64,000 bases of DNA from Podaxis mareebaensis (Eukaryota > Basidiomycota > Agaricomycetes > Agaricales > Agaricaceae). The notes beneath the pieces were generated by a model, which saw only the letters and a list, made by a program, of their open reading frames with translations, did not search any database and had not been told where the DNA came from. The stretch is from assembly GCA_018524725.1 (NCBI GenBank), contig JAEUWP010000470.1, positions 62,001 through 126,000 of the forward strand, read 5' to 3'. The translations under genes and the position numbers were made by a program. Below are positions 24,394 through 34,686 of this stretch, piece after piece (within the stretch, counting starts at the first letter, position 1; every line of letters starts with the position of its first letter).

Positions 24394-25189
24394 TCAAGCC
24401 AGAATCCAGTACCTGAGGATATGATAAGTGTTGACCAGCAATAGACCTAGTAGTGATTCTTATTAGCAAGCTCCGACACTGGCCCGTATACAGCAAAACG
24501 GCTCACCGAGCGAGCTCAAAGTCGACACATGGTACAAAATGCCACTCCGCTATTTAAACGCCAGTCAATATACCGCATATCATCAAATTATTAAGAAAAA
24601 AGCACCTGGCTCGGATCACCAGTGACATATCCCCTGGTATACGCAATCCTGGAGGCAACCCAAATCAAACAGGCAGTCGCAGCAGACTTGGGATAGTTGA
24701 TGCCGGAAACGAGGACTCTGTGGGAAGCCATCGTCAAAACACGTGCTACGAGGACGAAACATCGCGAACTCACATAATGAAGATGACAGGGAGCAGCTCA
24801 AGCGTGTTCTGGTGAGCACCTGGAAAAGTCATCAGAACCGACCAGCCTATTACGAAACGATCTGCCTTACGTTGAGCACAATTGAAGAGGTGGGCATTTC
24901 GGGATGCCTGGGCTTCAGCCTTCTCCGCGTACACTAACGAGAACATTGATCAGTAAGCTTCGCCTTGGGTACTTTCATCAACTCACTTTGGGGATAGGGA
25001 ATTCCAGCCTTCCTCCTGTACCTTCCGACCGTTATCCCCTGTGCCAGTAGAAGGTAGGCAATAGGAACGAGACTGGCGATGACATATTTGTACCTGGAGA
25101 ACCTAGTGTGAGCGATAGTTCCCTTATCCAAGAAATGACTGCAAATACTCGGAAGGGATGAGGATACCGCTAGAGGGTGCAGTGTGCAT
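24394..25189 (-). CDS. MAPEG-family membrane enzyme, copy 2 (microsomal glutathione S-transferase type)
   Basis: Integral membrane glutathione-dependent transferase/peroxidase family, expected in ER or outer mitochondrial membrane. Seven exons: 25189-25149, 25093-24987, 24933-24871, 24819-24774, 24717-24606, 24549-24507, 24446-24394; 154 aa, the usual family length. Motifs: first membrane helix YKYVIASLVPIAYLLLAQG, then VGRYRRKAGIPYPQ, VYAEKAEAQASRNAHLFNCA, QRAHQNTLELLPVIF (the QRxHxNxxE family signature), and RIAYTRGYVTGDPSQ. The final helix is poorly matched to copy 1 (LLLVNTYHILRYWIL) but the reading frame is intact. All five internal exons have exactly the lengths found in copy 1 (107, 63, 46, 112, 43 nt), proving tandem duplication. 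Substrate unknown. Confidence 0.9.
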
Positions 25190-25757
25190 TGTTGAACGTG
25201 GCAACTGGGTGAAGAGTAGTAAACGAGTTTTTGTCTGATTGATACATCTGAACCTCCGAGTTTATATGTGTTCGGGCAGCTAAAAATAGCCCTAGTTGAG
25301 GGTCAAACGTCTTACGTGTTCACTCGTGCTTTGTAAAAGAGTTGAAAAGGAACCTACTGCGAGAACTGCGCCGCGCGTCGAGTCGGCGATCGGCTCACTA
25401 GCCAAGACATTTGTGCAGGGTGCATGCTATTGGTGGCTGGACTCCGAAGGCCCGCGTCAGGTCTGCCTCAAGCTCCTCACAAGTGTACACCAGAAACTAA
25501 AGGTTTGTAAGCCAAGGGTTTCAAACAAAGAGTATGAGATGTGACCATACGACGCCCGAAAACAAGGATGGTCGTCTTCCGGCCGTTTTAGGTCCGCCCA
25601 CTGCTTGACCAGCTCAATTCAGATCCGGATGTGATACTTACCAGCTGGGGAAAACCACGTTTAGGTCCGTGACTTTACTGCACAGTTGAAACGATCGCAT
25701 TTGGAAGGAATATTGTAGATACAGATATAATGTTAGAACACGCGTGTCGTATCTAAT
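25190..25757. other. spacer between tandem MAPEG genes
   Basis: 568 bp containing the promoter of MAPEG copy 2 and the 3' end of copy 1. No other gene seen. Confidence 0.5.
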
Positions 25758-26559
25758 TTAATGGCCAAGCTTGGCAGAAACACCCTGCCAGATCCATCGA
25801 AAAGCTTGCGTAGTCGCAGCAAGCGTCAAACCTGAAGCATTGGTTATTTTATCAGCATCACACCCGTCTAGCCGCCTGGTCCAAATGACGTACCGAGGCC
25901 GCCAAGGGTACCAACTCCGTACAGAGGGGTGACGCGCTTAAAGATAATTAGTAAGAGGTTTTAAGATGGCACAACCGAGTTGGAAGAACCTTCTGAGGAT
26001 CACCAGTGATATATCCAAGGGTGTAGGAAATACGACTAAGTGACCACAAGCCGCAGACTGATGCAGCAAGGACAGGCAGCTTGAGACCAACGATTACAGT
26101 CCTGTATAACATGGTTGTGAGATAGGCTAGTTACGAGCATCACCCAGTGCAGGCACTAACGTGGCCCAGATGATTGGGATGTTTTCGAGTGTATTCTGAT
26201 GGGCACCTGGGAGTCGTGAGCGGGGATGATATTAACAAGAACAATCGAGCGACTTACGTTGAGCACAGTTGAACAAATACGCGTCCTTGTTGGCCTCTGC
26301 TTCAGCCTTTTCGGCGTACACTGTCTCTCTTGTTGACCAACCGGAGGTGTTACTCAAACCTAGACTACTTACGCTGGGGGTACTTGATACCGGCACGCTT
26401 CCTGTATCTTCCTACCACGAAGCCCTGACCCATTAAGACCCAGACTGTCGAAACCAGGGCAGCTCCCACATAGCGGAAACTTGTCACAAGTCATTACACG
26501 ACGTCTGAGCCTACAAGAGTACATACTCACTCCTGAGGAATTTGAACAGTGGTAGACAT
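25758..26559 (-). CDS. MAPEG-family membrane enzyme, copy 1 (microsomal glutathione S-transferase type)
   Basis: Seven exons: 26559-26531, 26479-26373, 26320-26258, 26206-26161, 26101-25990, 25936-25894, 25831-25758; 157 aa. Motifs: FRYVGAALVSTVWVLMGQG (helix 1), VVGRYRKRAGIKYPQ, LYAEKAEAEANKDAYLFNCA, QRAHQNTLENIPIIWA (signature), LSRISYTLGYITGDPQKR, and a C-terminal GVGTLGGLGLTLA segment that is the common eukaryotic MGST-like ending. Closest in character to MGST3-type proteins. Likely detoxification of lipid peroxides or xenobiotics, by family. The upstream copy appears the more conserved of the two, so it may keep the ancestral role. It lies divergently 223 bp from RRB1. Confidence 0.93.
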
Positions 26560-26782
26560 TGTTGTTGTTGTTGAGAGACGAGATTAAGAGACACAGACCC
26601 AAGTGTGTCACCCATCGTCATACTTATTGGCCGCGACAAAACGTCAGCATCTCGGCTTCCTTGTCAGGCAGGATAATCGAAATTCAATATTCAATTGACA
26701 TCACGTGTGGAATTGATCGCTGGTGCCCTTTTTTCGCAAATCTCATCGTTTTGATGGGAATTTTGTTGAATATCAGTTATCT

Positions 26783-28479
26783 ATGTCAAAACGCACCGCA
26801 ACAGAACTTGAATCATCTAAAACAGTCGGAGAACCATTCCCAAAAGCATCAGGAAGCGGGCAGAGGAGAGAGAATGTGACGGTTGATGAGATGGGAGAGT
26901 TTGAGGATGCTTGGGAGGATGAGATAGAGAGTGATGAGGACGTGGTAGATGCTGAGGCTCAGGGCGAAGATGGTGCGCTCGGAAGGACGCTATGAGGTTA
27001 TAGATGCTGATGGATTCTTATAGGGATGGATGTGGACGAGGTGCTGCCCGCGATTGAAGAGTCTGAAGAACCTGCGCCTGCACCTCAGGCTTTCATTCCT
27101 GGACATCATGTTCTAGGGAAAGATGAGATCCTCGAACCAGATGATTCTGTCTATATTATGCGGCATGCGATGGACGGGAATTGGCCATGTTTATCTTTCG
27201 ATGTCCTACGAGACAACCTTGGTGACGAACGGCAGCGATACCCTGCAACGGCTTATATCGTTGGTGGTACTCAAGCAGACAAAGCAAAAAATAATGAACT
27301 CATTGTCTATAAAATGAGTTCACTACATAAAACACAAAGGGATGGTGGTATGTTATTGACCTTCGTACGTCCGCTGGAGCGAACTAACCAGATTTATAGC
27401 TGATTCGGATGACGACGACGACAACGATGACGATGATGACGCCTTGGACGAAGACGCGGTCCTCGAATACAAAACTATACCCCATTTTGGCGGTGTCAAC
27501 CGAACGCGAGCCCAGCCGCTACCTTCTGGCAGTCCCTTACCCCCCATTTCACAACCGTATCACGTTGCAACCTGGGCAGAGACCGGCAAGGTGCACATTT
27601 GGAATATCCGACCATTAATGGAGGCTCTGGATGTCCCCGGTTACACATATAACAGGGCACAGATCCAGACACCCGTATTCACTGTCAACTCCCACGGCCG
27701 CGCAGAGGGTTTCGCCATGGATTGGGCTTCGTCTGGTCCATCTTCACTACGACTGCTGACTGGAGATATCCACTCAAAAATTTATCTGACGACCTCTTCG
27801 CCGTCAGGGTTCAACGCTCTCTCACAACCCTTCTTGTCGCATACATCAAGCGTCGAGGATATTCAATGGAGTCCATCAGAACCCACTGTTTTTGCTTCTT
27901 GTTCTGCAGACCAGAGCATTCAAATATGGGACGTGCGCTCGAAGGGACGTAAGAGCGTGGCTGGCATCATGAATGCGCATGAGAGCGACGTAAATGTTAT
28001 CAGCTGGAACCGTACGACAACCTATCTGCTTGTCAGCGGCGGAGACGAGGGAGGGATCAAGACATGGGATCTGAGAAATGTGAAGAAGAAAGGGTGAGAG
28101 GTAATACTCTGAAAGAACGACTTGGTCTCTGACAATGTTCCGTAGTTCTGGCGACCCGGACCCAACACCGGTTGCTCATTTCACATGGCACAGTAAAGCC
28201 ATAACTTCGATCGAATGGCATCCCACAGAAGACTCCATCTTCGCTGCATCTGGTGCTGATGATCAAGTGACCCTCTGGGATCTAGCAGTGGAACAGGACG
28301 CCGAGGAGACAGGCATGGATGACACTCCTGAAGGGGGGAAAGACGTCCCTCCTCAACTCCTGTTCGTTCATCAAGGTCAGGAGGACATCAAGGAGGTGCA
28401 CTGGCACCCTCAAATACCAGGGACCGTTATCAGCACAGCATCTGACGGGTTCAACATATTCAAAACTATCTCTGTCTAG
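26783..28479 (+). CDS. RRB1: ribosome assembly WD40 protein Rrb1 (GRWD1 family)
   Basis: Chaperone of ribosomal protein Rpl3 in 60S subunit assembly, nucleolar. Exons 26783-26972, 27024-27347, 27400-28093, 28146-28479; 513 aa. Acidic N-terminus ([19 protein letters not shown]), the family block [20 protein letters not shown], an acidic loop ([13 protein letters not shown]) within the propeller, then WD40 blades: [103 protein letters not shown]. The ATG was chosen because it opens the acidic head ([10 protein letters not shown]) directly in frame. The stop is 14 bp from the stop of the convergent PA28 gene. Confidence 0.95.
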
Positions 28480-28493
28480 GTATATGCAACATC

Positions 28494-29778
28494 CTAGTAT
28501 AGTCCAATGCTGTTGTTGGCCTTGGGTGCCCGTATCTTGAAGTTGCATAGATGAGTCTGCATGGGCAGCTTAGTTTTATGGGAACTTACCTTGGAGATAT
28601 TCTTGTGGATGAGGTCCGTTAGGACTGCGTAGACATTACGGAGATCATGTAAATGCTGTCGGGCAAGGTATAACTGTTTGTCATCATGTTCTATGAGGGC
28701 CAACTGGGGATATTTGAGTCAAAGGCTAGTATAGGGGAGAAATCGAGCTGGCCTTGTAATCCTCGACGTTGGGGTATTTGATGAGTTTCGAGCAGAGCTT
28801 GGCCCTAGCGATATAGTCCTGCCTTGTTGTGTCACGGATATTGTAGGCGCTTTCCTGTGCTCGATGTAATTCGCCAAGGACCTCTGGAGACAATGATGTA
28901 TCTTGCTCCTCAGACCAGTTTGCGAGAGTGGGCATACCTTCTTGTATTTGAACACCTTTGGGGCATCAGCCGAGACGGGCAAAGAAAGAGCAAAGATGGA
29001 ATCTTACCGAAGTTATCGCCACTGCGAAGGAACTCAGTCGAATGTTAGGAACATGAGAAACGGTCGTACTCTTCAATCCTGAAGAGAAAGTATGGTCAAC
29101 AAGCGCAAATGTACAGTTGCCAAAATGATGTACTTTGGAAGTGTGAGGGTCACCCATAGCTTAACTTGATCCTGCACAAGCGATTCCTTAAGGTTTGCGA
29201 TGTGGCGAGCATGATCAGGGCACGCACGACTAAAGCGGCAAGCTCTTCGGACTCCTTTTTGATGATTCCATGAACCTTCTCTACCATGTGTTTATTGGCG
29301 GATACGCGACTGGGCAAACGGGCATATTGAGTATCCGTGGTGGCGGACGTAGTTTCTGTATGGGTTGTTCCATTTTCAAGTTTTCGCTTCTTGGATTGCG
29401 GTTCATCTAAGGCAGATGACGGAGAAGGAGTGGAATATACGGCCGTATCGGTGGTGCGGGTAGTATGGGAGGCATGAAAAGGAGACTCCGGGTTGTTGGT
29501 CGTTTGGATGACGTCCGTGAGTTCACTGTCCCCCGGTGAGCAGAATCAAGGCAGAAGTTCTATGCTCCTTACAGTATCTACATTGATTAGCATCCTAAAC
29601 GTGGTACGTAGTGGTGCGCTCACCTTGTTGGGAAACGAGCGGAAGACAATTTCTTCACCTGCCTGGGTGACCTTCTTACGGAAATCCTGATGGCGTCGGG
29701 CATGAAATTGGCTACTGATGGGGAAATGGTGGGTTATACCTCTAGCTTGTTGCTCAAGTCCTTTTCCATTTTCTCCAT
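28494..29778 (-). CDS. PA28/REG-gamma proteasome activator
   Basis: Heptameric 11S cap that opens the 20S proteasome gate, ubiquitin- and ATP-independent, nuclear for the gamma type. Eleven exons: 29778-29740, 29686-29624, 29577-29573 (5 nt), 29525-29228, 29171-29134, 29078-29070 (9 nt), 29021-29008 (14 nt), 28955-28938 (18 nt), 28883-28753, 28703-28590, 28535-28494; 256 aa, the length of the animal gamma subunit. Motifs after splicing: FRSFPNKILELTDVI, SKKRKLENG (nuclear-type basic patch), KLWVTLTLPKIEDGDNFGVQ, QDYIARAKLCSKLIKYPNVE with DYK (activation-loop region), LHDLRNVYAVLTDLIHKNIS, and the C-terminal tail ending GLY... specifically NNSIGLY, like the proteasome-docking tail of the family. 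The intron 28752-28704 seems to use a GC donor (AAG|GCCAGC). Every micro-exon is needed to keep the frame. Confidence 0.93.
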
Positions 29779-29994
29779 GCTTATGCTGGGCACATTCGTG
29801 TGCAAAGAGTAAGAGAGGGAATTACGTGCGCTTAATATTGGTTTTTTATTTCCATTTAAGCCTTGTTTACCCTTGCTTACCAAACTCCTTTCGTTTCCTG
29901 GTACCTACTTACATCGAGCAGCAGCAATACCAAATACCATCACTCCATTAATTTCATTACCGCACGTCCCCCATAGCAGACTATACCCGCACAC
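29779..29994. promoter_or_regulatory. short divergent promoter, PA28 / TAF1
   Basis: 216 bp between the two divergent start codons must hold both promoters. No TATA box is obvious; the sequence near the TAF1 start is C/A-rich. Confidence 0.45.
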
Positions 29995-32900
29995 ATGTCC
30001 AACCAAGACGAGAACGACGCCATCTCGGCTCTGACTGGGTTCTCCCTCAACCACGTCCTCGACGGGCTTCAACTTCCTGCTGGAACGAACCTCACAAATC
30101 AACTTGGGATATCCGGCATTCCAACTCTCAGTTCAAGTCAAATCTACAAGGACGAGTGGGATGATGAGGATGACGCTATTGGAGCTGACCAGGGCGAAGA
30201 TCTGGAGGCAGAGATTGACAAGGAGATGCAGGAAGAGGCGGAACAGGATCGGATGTCGGTCAAGAGGGAGGTCATGTCGCCCGGGCTCCAGCTAAAGCAA
30301 AAACGAACCCGCATCATCAAACGACTTGTCGAACGACCAAAGAGCGTGTACGAACTATTCCCTTCGTTTGATAAGGACAAGATCCTCGACTTTACCGAAA
30401 TACTTAAAGGAAATACGACGAGGAAATCGCGGTTGGGGAAACGGCATTACCTAGGTGCATATGCCTAGCATGTTGCAAAACACACGTGAGCTAACTCTGT
30501 CACCGTCTAGTTGAAACGAGTTATCCGCGAAAAAAGGAAGCACCCAAGGGCTTCCTGGATGCAGTCGTGGGCGATACACAGCGGCAGGTGGAGAGTAAGC
30601 GCGTGGAAGAAGTGGTTACTGCAGGGAGTATAGATGTTGATCTTCAGAAGGCGATTGAGGTATGCTAGTCCTTCTCCTTTGTTTCGACTTGTTCAATCTT
30701 TGCACAGGAGCGTGAAAATTCAGAAGTTCCTGTGTCATTACCGCTCCATGACCGCACCTTCGACCTTGTCCTGCTTTCTAATTGGGAGGACCAAATCATG
30801 TATGATCCCGATGATGTCGACATGGACGCAGAACGCGTCGTCCCTGAAACAAGCTTAACTACCCCAGTCAATAAGACCCTCGAGTCTGGAACGTGGACGA
30901 AGAGCATTATCTGGGGGCCAAACGTGCCTTTCAAGGATTTTACACAGCTGGAATTCAACCACGAGGATGATATTGTTCCCGAAGAGCGACCCAGTGGGTA
31001 TTGTCGGGATATATGCATCGAACTCAGGCTCATAGTCGTTTATTCGCAGCTGAGACTGTCCGACCTCGTAAGAGGTTGAGAGCAGATGCGGCACAAATTA
31101 AAGACAAGTATAACTTGTCTAACGACCATTTTTACGAGGTGGCAAAGGATGGTGGACGTCACCGAGTGCGACAGACATTTGGACAGCTTGTCGTGGAACA
31201 CGCTTATCCTGCACAGAAGTTGCAGCTTCCCTTCGTAAATCATTTCTCATTTCTCCGGTTACTTCGCTTCTCACCACTTCAACTAGTACAAAACACGTCT
31301 TTCAAAGCAAGAAGCTCGGTCCTTCCACCGCCCCGCATTGCAGTTCCCAGCCAACATCGAGATACGCTTCAGCAAGGTCCGAACAGCGAAGAAGAAGAAG
31401 GACAAATCCGGCCGAAAGCTGGGCAAAGGTGGCAATGTCGGAGAAAGCCTGCATAGGACGAGTGATCTTAGTTTGCGTGACACAAGTAATTTCGTCCTAT
31501 GGGAGTACTCGGTAAGTTTCATTGCCGCGCCCAAGCGGATATTACTTGACTTCTGCTCAGGAAGAACATCCTCCGATTATATCGAACTTCGGCATGGGGA
31601 GCGCCCTCGTAAATTATTACCGCAAGAAGGATGAGAAAGATGAGTACATACCCAAGGTAATGATCGTTGTTATCGTTCACTGGAGCATCACTCACATCAT
31701 TCAGGCTGACCTCGGCGTCCCGTTCGTCCTCGAGCCCCAAGATGAATCTCCCTTCATGAAGTTCGGATACGTGTACCCTGGACAGACCATGCCGGCCCTC
31801 TACAATAACCTTGTTCGAGCACCGCTCTTCCGCCACAAGCCCTATTCCACCGATTTCCTTGTGATCAGGTGAATCACATGCCCTGTTCTAAGAGCTACGT
31901 GTCTGACAAACTCATTCTAGGAATACGATGAAAGGCGATTCCAAGTATTACATCCGAGAGATTAAGAATCTCTTCGTGATTGGTCAAACATACCCAGTCA
32001 CCGAAGTCCCAGGTCCTCATTCGCGAAAGATCACGAATACTATCAAATACCGGTTGCAAATAATCGCGTTCAAGCTACTCAAGAAAAGCCCAGGCGAGCG
32101 CCTCAAAATATCTCGGTTAATGAAATATTTTCCGGACCAAAATGAATTGCAAATGAGACAGCGCCTAAAGGTGGGTGGGTCGTGGCCGATGACCGTGGCA
32201 TGTTCTCTAAACTCATATTTAGGAGTTTATGGAGTATCACCGGCGGGGTCCCCATCAGGGTTTCTGGCGGCTGAAGCCAACGATAACCATTCCTTCAGAT
32301 GCGGAGATGCTCAAAATGGTCGTCCCAGAACAGGTTGTTCTGACAGAGAGTATGCAAGTTGGCCAGCGCCATCTACAGGATGCGGGTTATAGTATGACTA
32401 CTGATGTTGCCGATGGCGATGAGTCCAAGCTTTCCATCGAACAACAACTTGCGCCTTGGATTACGACAAAGAACTTCTTGTTTGCCACGCAAGCTAAAGC
32501 CATGCTGCGGCTACACGGCGAAGGTGATCCTACGGGCCGCGGCGAAGCCTTCAGTTTTATCCGTATCTCTATGAAAGATATTTTCGTCAAGGCCGGTGAG
32601 GATTACGAACAGAAGTTAGGTTAGTGTTTGCGCCACTCGACTTCCCTGCAATAGCTCACCTTGTTCCCTGAAACAGCTGAGGCAGAAAATAGACCGAAGT
32701 CTGCGCACCGGTACAATGTCGCCGAGCAGCAGCAAATTTACAAGTCGGAAATAGAGCGTATTTGGAAGGCCCAGTTTGACTCCCTTAGCCGCAAGGATGA
32801 GCCTCAACTCACAGACGCGGATGAAGAGAGGCACAAAGAAGGTGGGGTCCTGCAGTCCCAGTGTTCAATGGAGCTCTAATCTAGATTATAATAGCTGGTC

Positions 32901-34052
32901 CCGCCGGTCCCTCGAGGCAGACGTCGCCTATGTTCAGCAGGGGCGCCTCATTGGAGCACGACCGAGAAGGAAGTCTGGGGCCCGATGGTGGCCGTAAAGT
33001 ATTGCGGATCAGACGGCTAGTAAGCTATGAACCACATGCACCGCGCGTTCTAATCGCTTTAACTCTGGGTTTATGAAAACAGATCGACGGGCAATGGAGA
33101 ACCGAAATAGTCCGAGATCCTGCCGTCATCCGCGCCTATGTTCGTAGTCGTCAGGCTATTGAAGAAGAGCAGACTCTAGCCGATAGTTTGGCACCTACAG
33201 GCGACGCTGACAAGGATAAACGTGCGAAGAAGAGGTAAGGATTATTCACGTCACGCGGTGTTTTTCTTGGCCGAACCCGTTGACTAATTGTTTTTCACAG
33301 GCTAGAGGAGGCTATTGCCAGGATGAAGAAGAACCAAGAGCGGCGTTTGCACAGAAAGAATGCTAAGATCGTGAAGGAGGGTGGCACGCCCATGCAACTC
33401 GACCGACCTATGAAGCCTGATACAACTGTACGTGGATTCGAACTTCCAGGTTATTCTGGGGAATCAACGCTCATATAACTGCTTCCAGAGGCGTTGTGGC
33501 CACTGTGGCCAAATGGGCCATATGAGTGAGTTATTTCTTCCTCCGCAGTCCCTTGCAATCAGAACTCCATTCATCCTTCTCGTTCTTTTTTTTCCCTCAC
33601 CTCCCTGGACAATTCAATCGCATCTATTTTTACCTGCCTTATCTATGGTTTTATTTTTAACATGATCTTCAATTTCATGCTCCGTGCTATCACGCAATAA
33701 ACGATTGGTTAACTAACGACTTTATCCCCTAGAAACGAATCGCAAGTGTCCTCGTTGGGCTGAATTCAACAGCGGAACGGTTCCACCCCCTCTAACGCCT
33801 TCTGCCTCCGCTACGAGCCCCCCACCACCCACGGCTCCGGGATTAACAAACCTGGGATTCAATCGCGGACCTCCTGTTGGAGGAAGCAGCCTCTCGTCAT
33901 TCGGGTTTCCGGCTGCCGTGCCATCACCGTTGGCTACTAGCCCTCCCATGTCAGCAATGGATGATGACAGCGGAAGCATTTTGCCACCTGGGACGCCTTC
34001 TTCGTCGAGCGCATCTGGCCCGAAGATCAAGCTGACACTGAAACGTGGTTGA
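29995..34052 (+). CDS. TAF1: TFIID subunit TAF1
   Basis: Largest scaffold subunit of TFIID, binds TBP and core promoters; nuclear. Fifteen exons: 29995-30454, 30511-30659, 30708-30993, 31050-31234, 31287-31511, 31561-31656, 31705-31868, 31921-32170, 32223-32619, 32677-32841, 32895-33019, 33083-33234, 33301-33427, 33489-33525, 33733-34052; 1045 aa. Motifs: N-terminal acidic TAND-like region, PKSVYELFPSFDKDKILDFT, the central DUF3591 block (KYNLSNDHFYEV; PFMKFGYVYPGQTMPALYNN; YYIREIKNLFVIGQTYPV; RLMKYFPDQNELQMRQRLK with EFMEYHRRG; ENRPKSAHRYN), KVLRIRRLIDGQWRTEIV, and a zinc knuckle RRCGHCGQMGHMKTNRKCP (C-x2-C-x4-H-x6-C, as in TAF1). No bromodomains, as in yeast TAF1. The ending is short and Pro/Ser-rich (KIKLTLKRG). 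Confidence 0.95.
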
Positions 34053-34686
34053 AAAATGGGATCAATCACACAAGGATGAGACGCCATTTTGGGCCGCCAC
34101 TCCACTGGGTCTTCCTTTGGCCGCTTCCCCACTTTCTCCATTCATTGCTTTTCGCACTTCCTTTGCCAACAGGCGAACCCCCGAATCTATTGTTGTAGTG
34201 CACACGGGTTTTGTTGAGTAGTATTTCCGATCGTTCCGCTTCTTTACCCATCCACATGTGTATTTTAATCTGCTTTTGAATGTAACTACAGGTATTGGTG
34301 ACATTGAGTGCTTTCTTTAGTTTCCAATCACTCCTAGTAATAGAAACAAGGTCGAGGTTACGTCTATCCTTTTCCTGCCGAAAAGTGGTGGAAAATAGAT
34401 GTGCAAATCTGTCGGATAGATCAAGTGGAGGTGTATGAGAAGATAAAATTGTTTAACGAGGGTATAAATAACAAGGGGCAAGAGGAACGATCACCGAGAC
34501 TGGAAGACCTGGATGAAGATTGCAAGAGAGAGAGGAGTATAATATATCACAACAGGTCAAGAAATACAAGAACAAAATAAGCAATTGCCATAAAACCATA
34601 ACTAATCCTTTAAGTCCTCTATATCTAGTCCAAAGGAAAGTGCCAAGAGAATACCATGTACACTGGCCAATCAATACTGGGGCCGT
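34053..34686. other. convergent 3' region TAF1 / pacC
   Basis: 634 bp of presumed 3' UTRs; no further gene recognised. Confidence 0.5.

Noticed and set aside
25758..26559. Possibility that one MAPEG copy is a pseudogene
   Set aside because: Both copies have complete frames, all splice sites and stop codons at family length.
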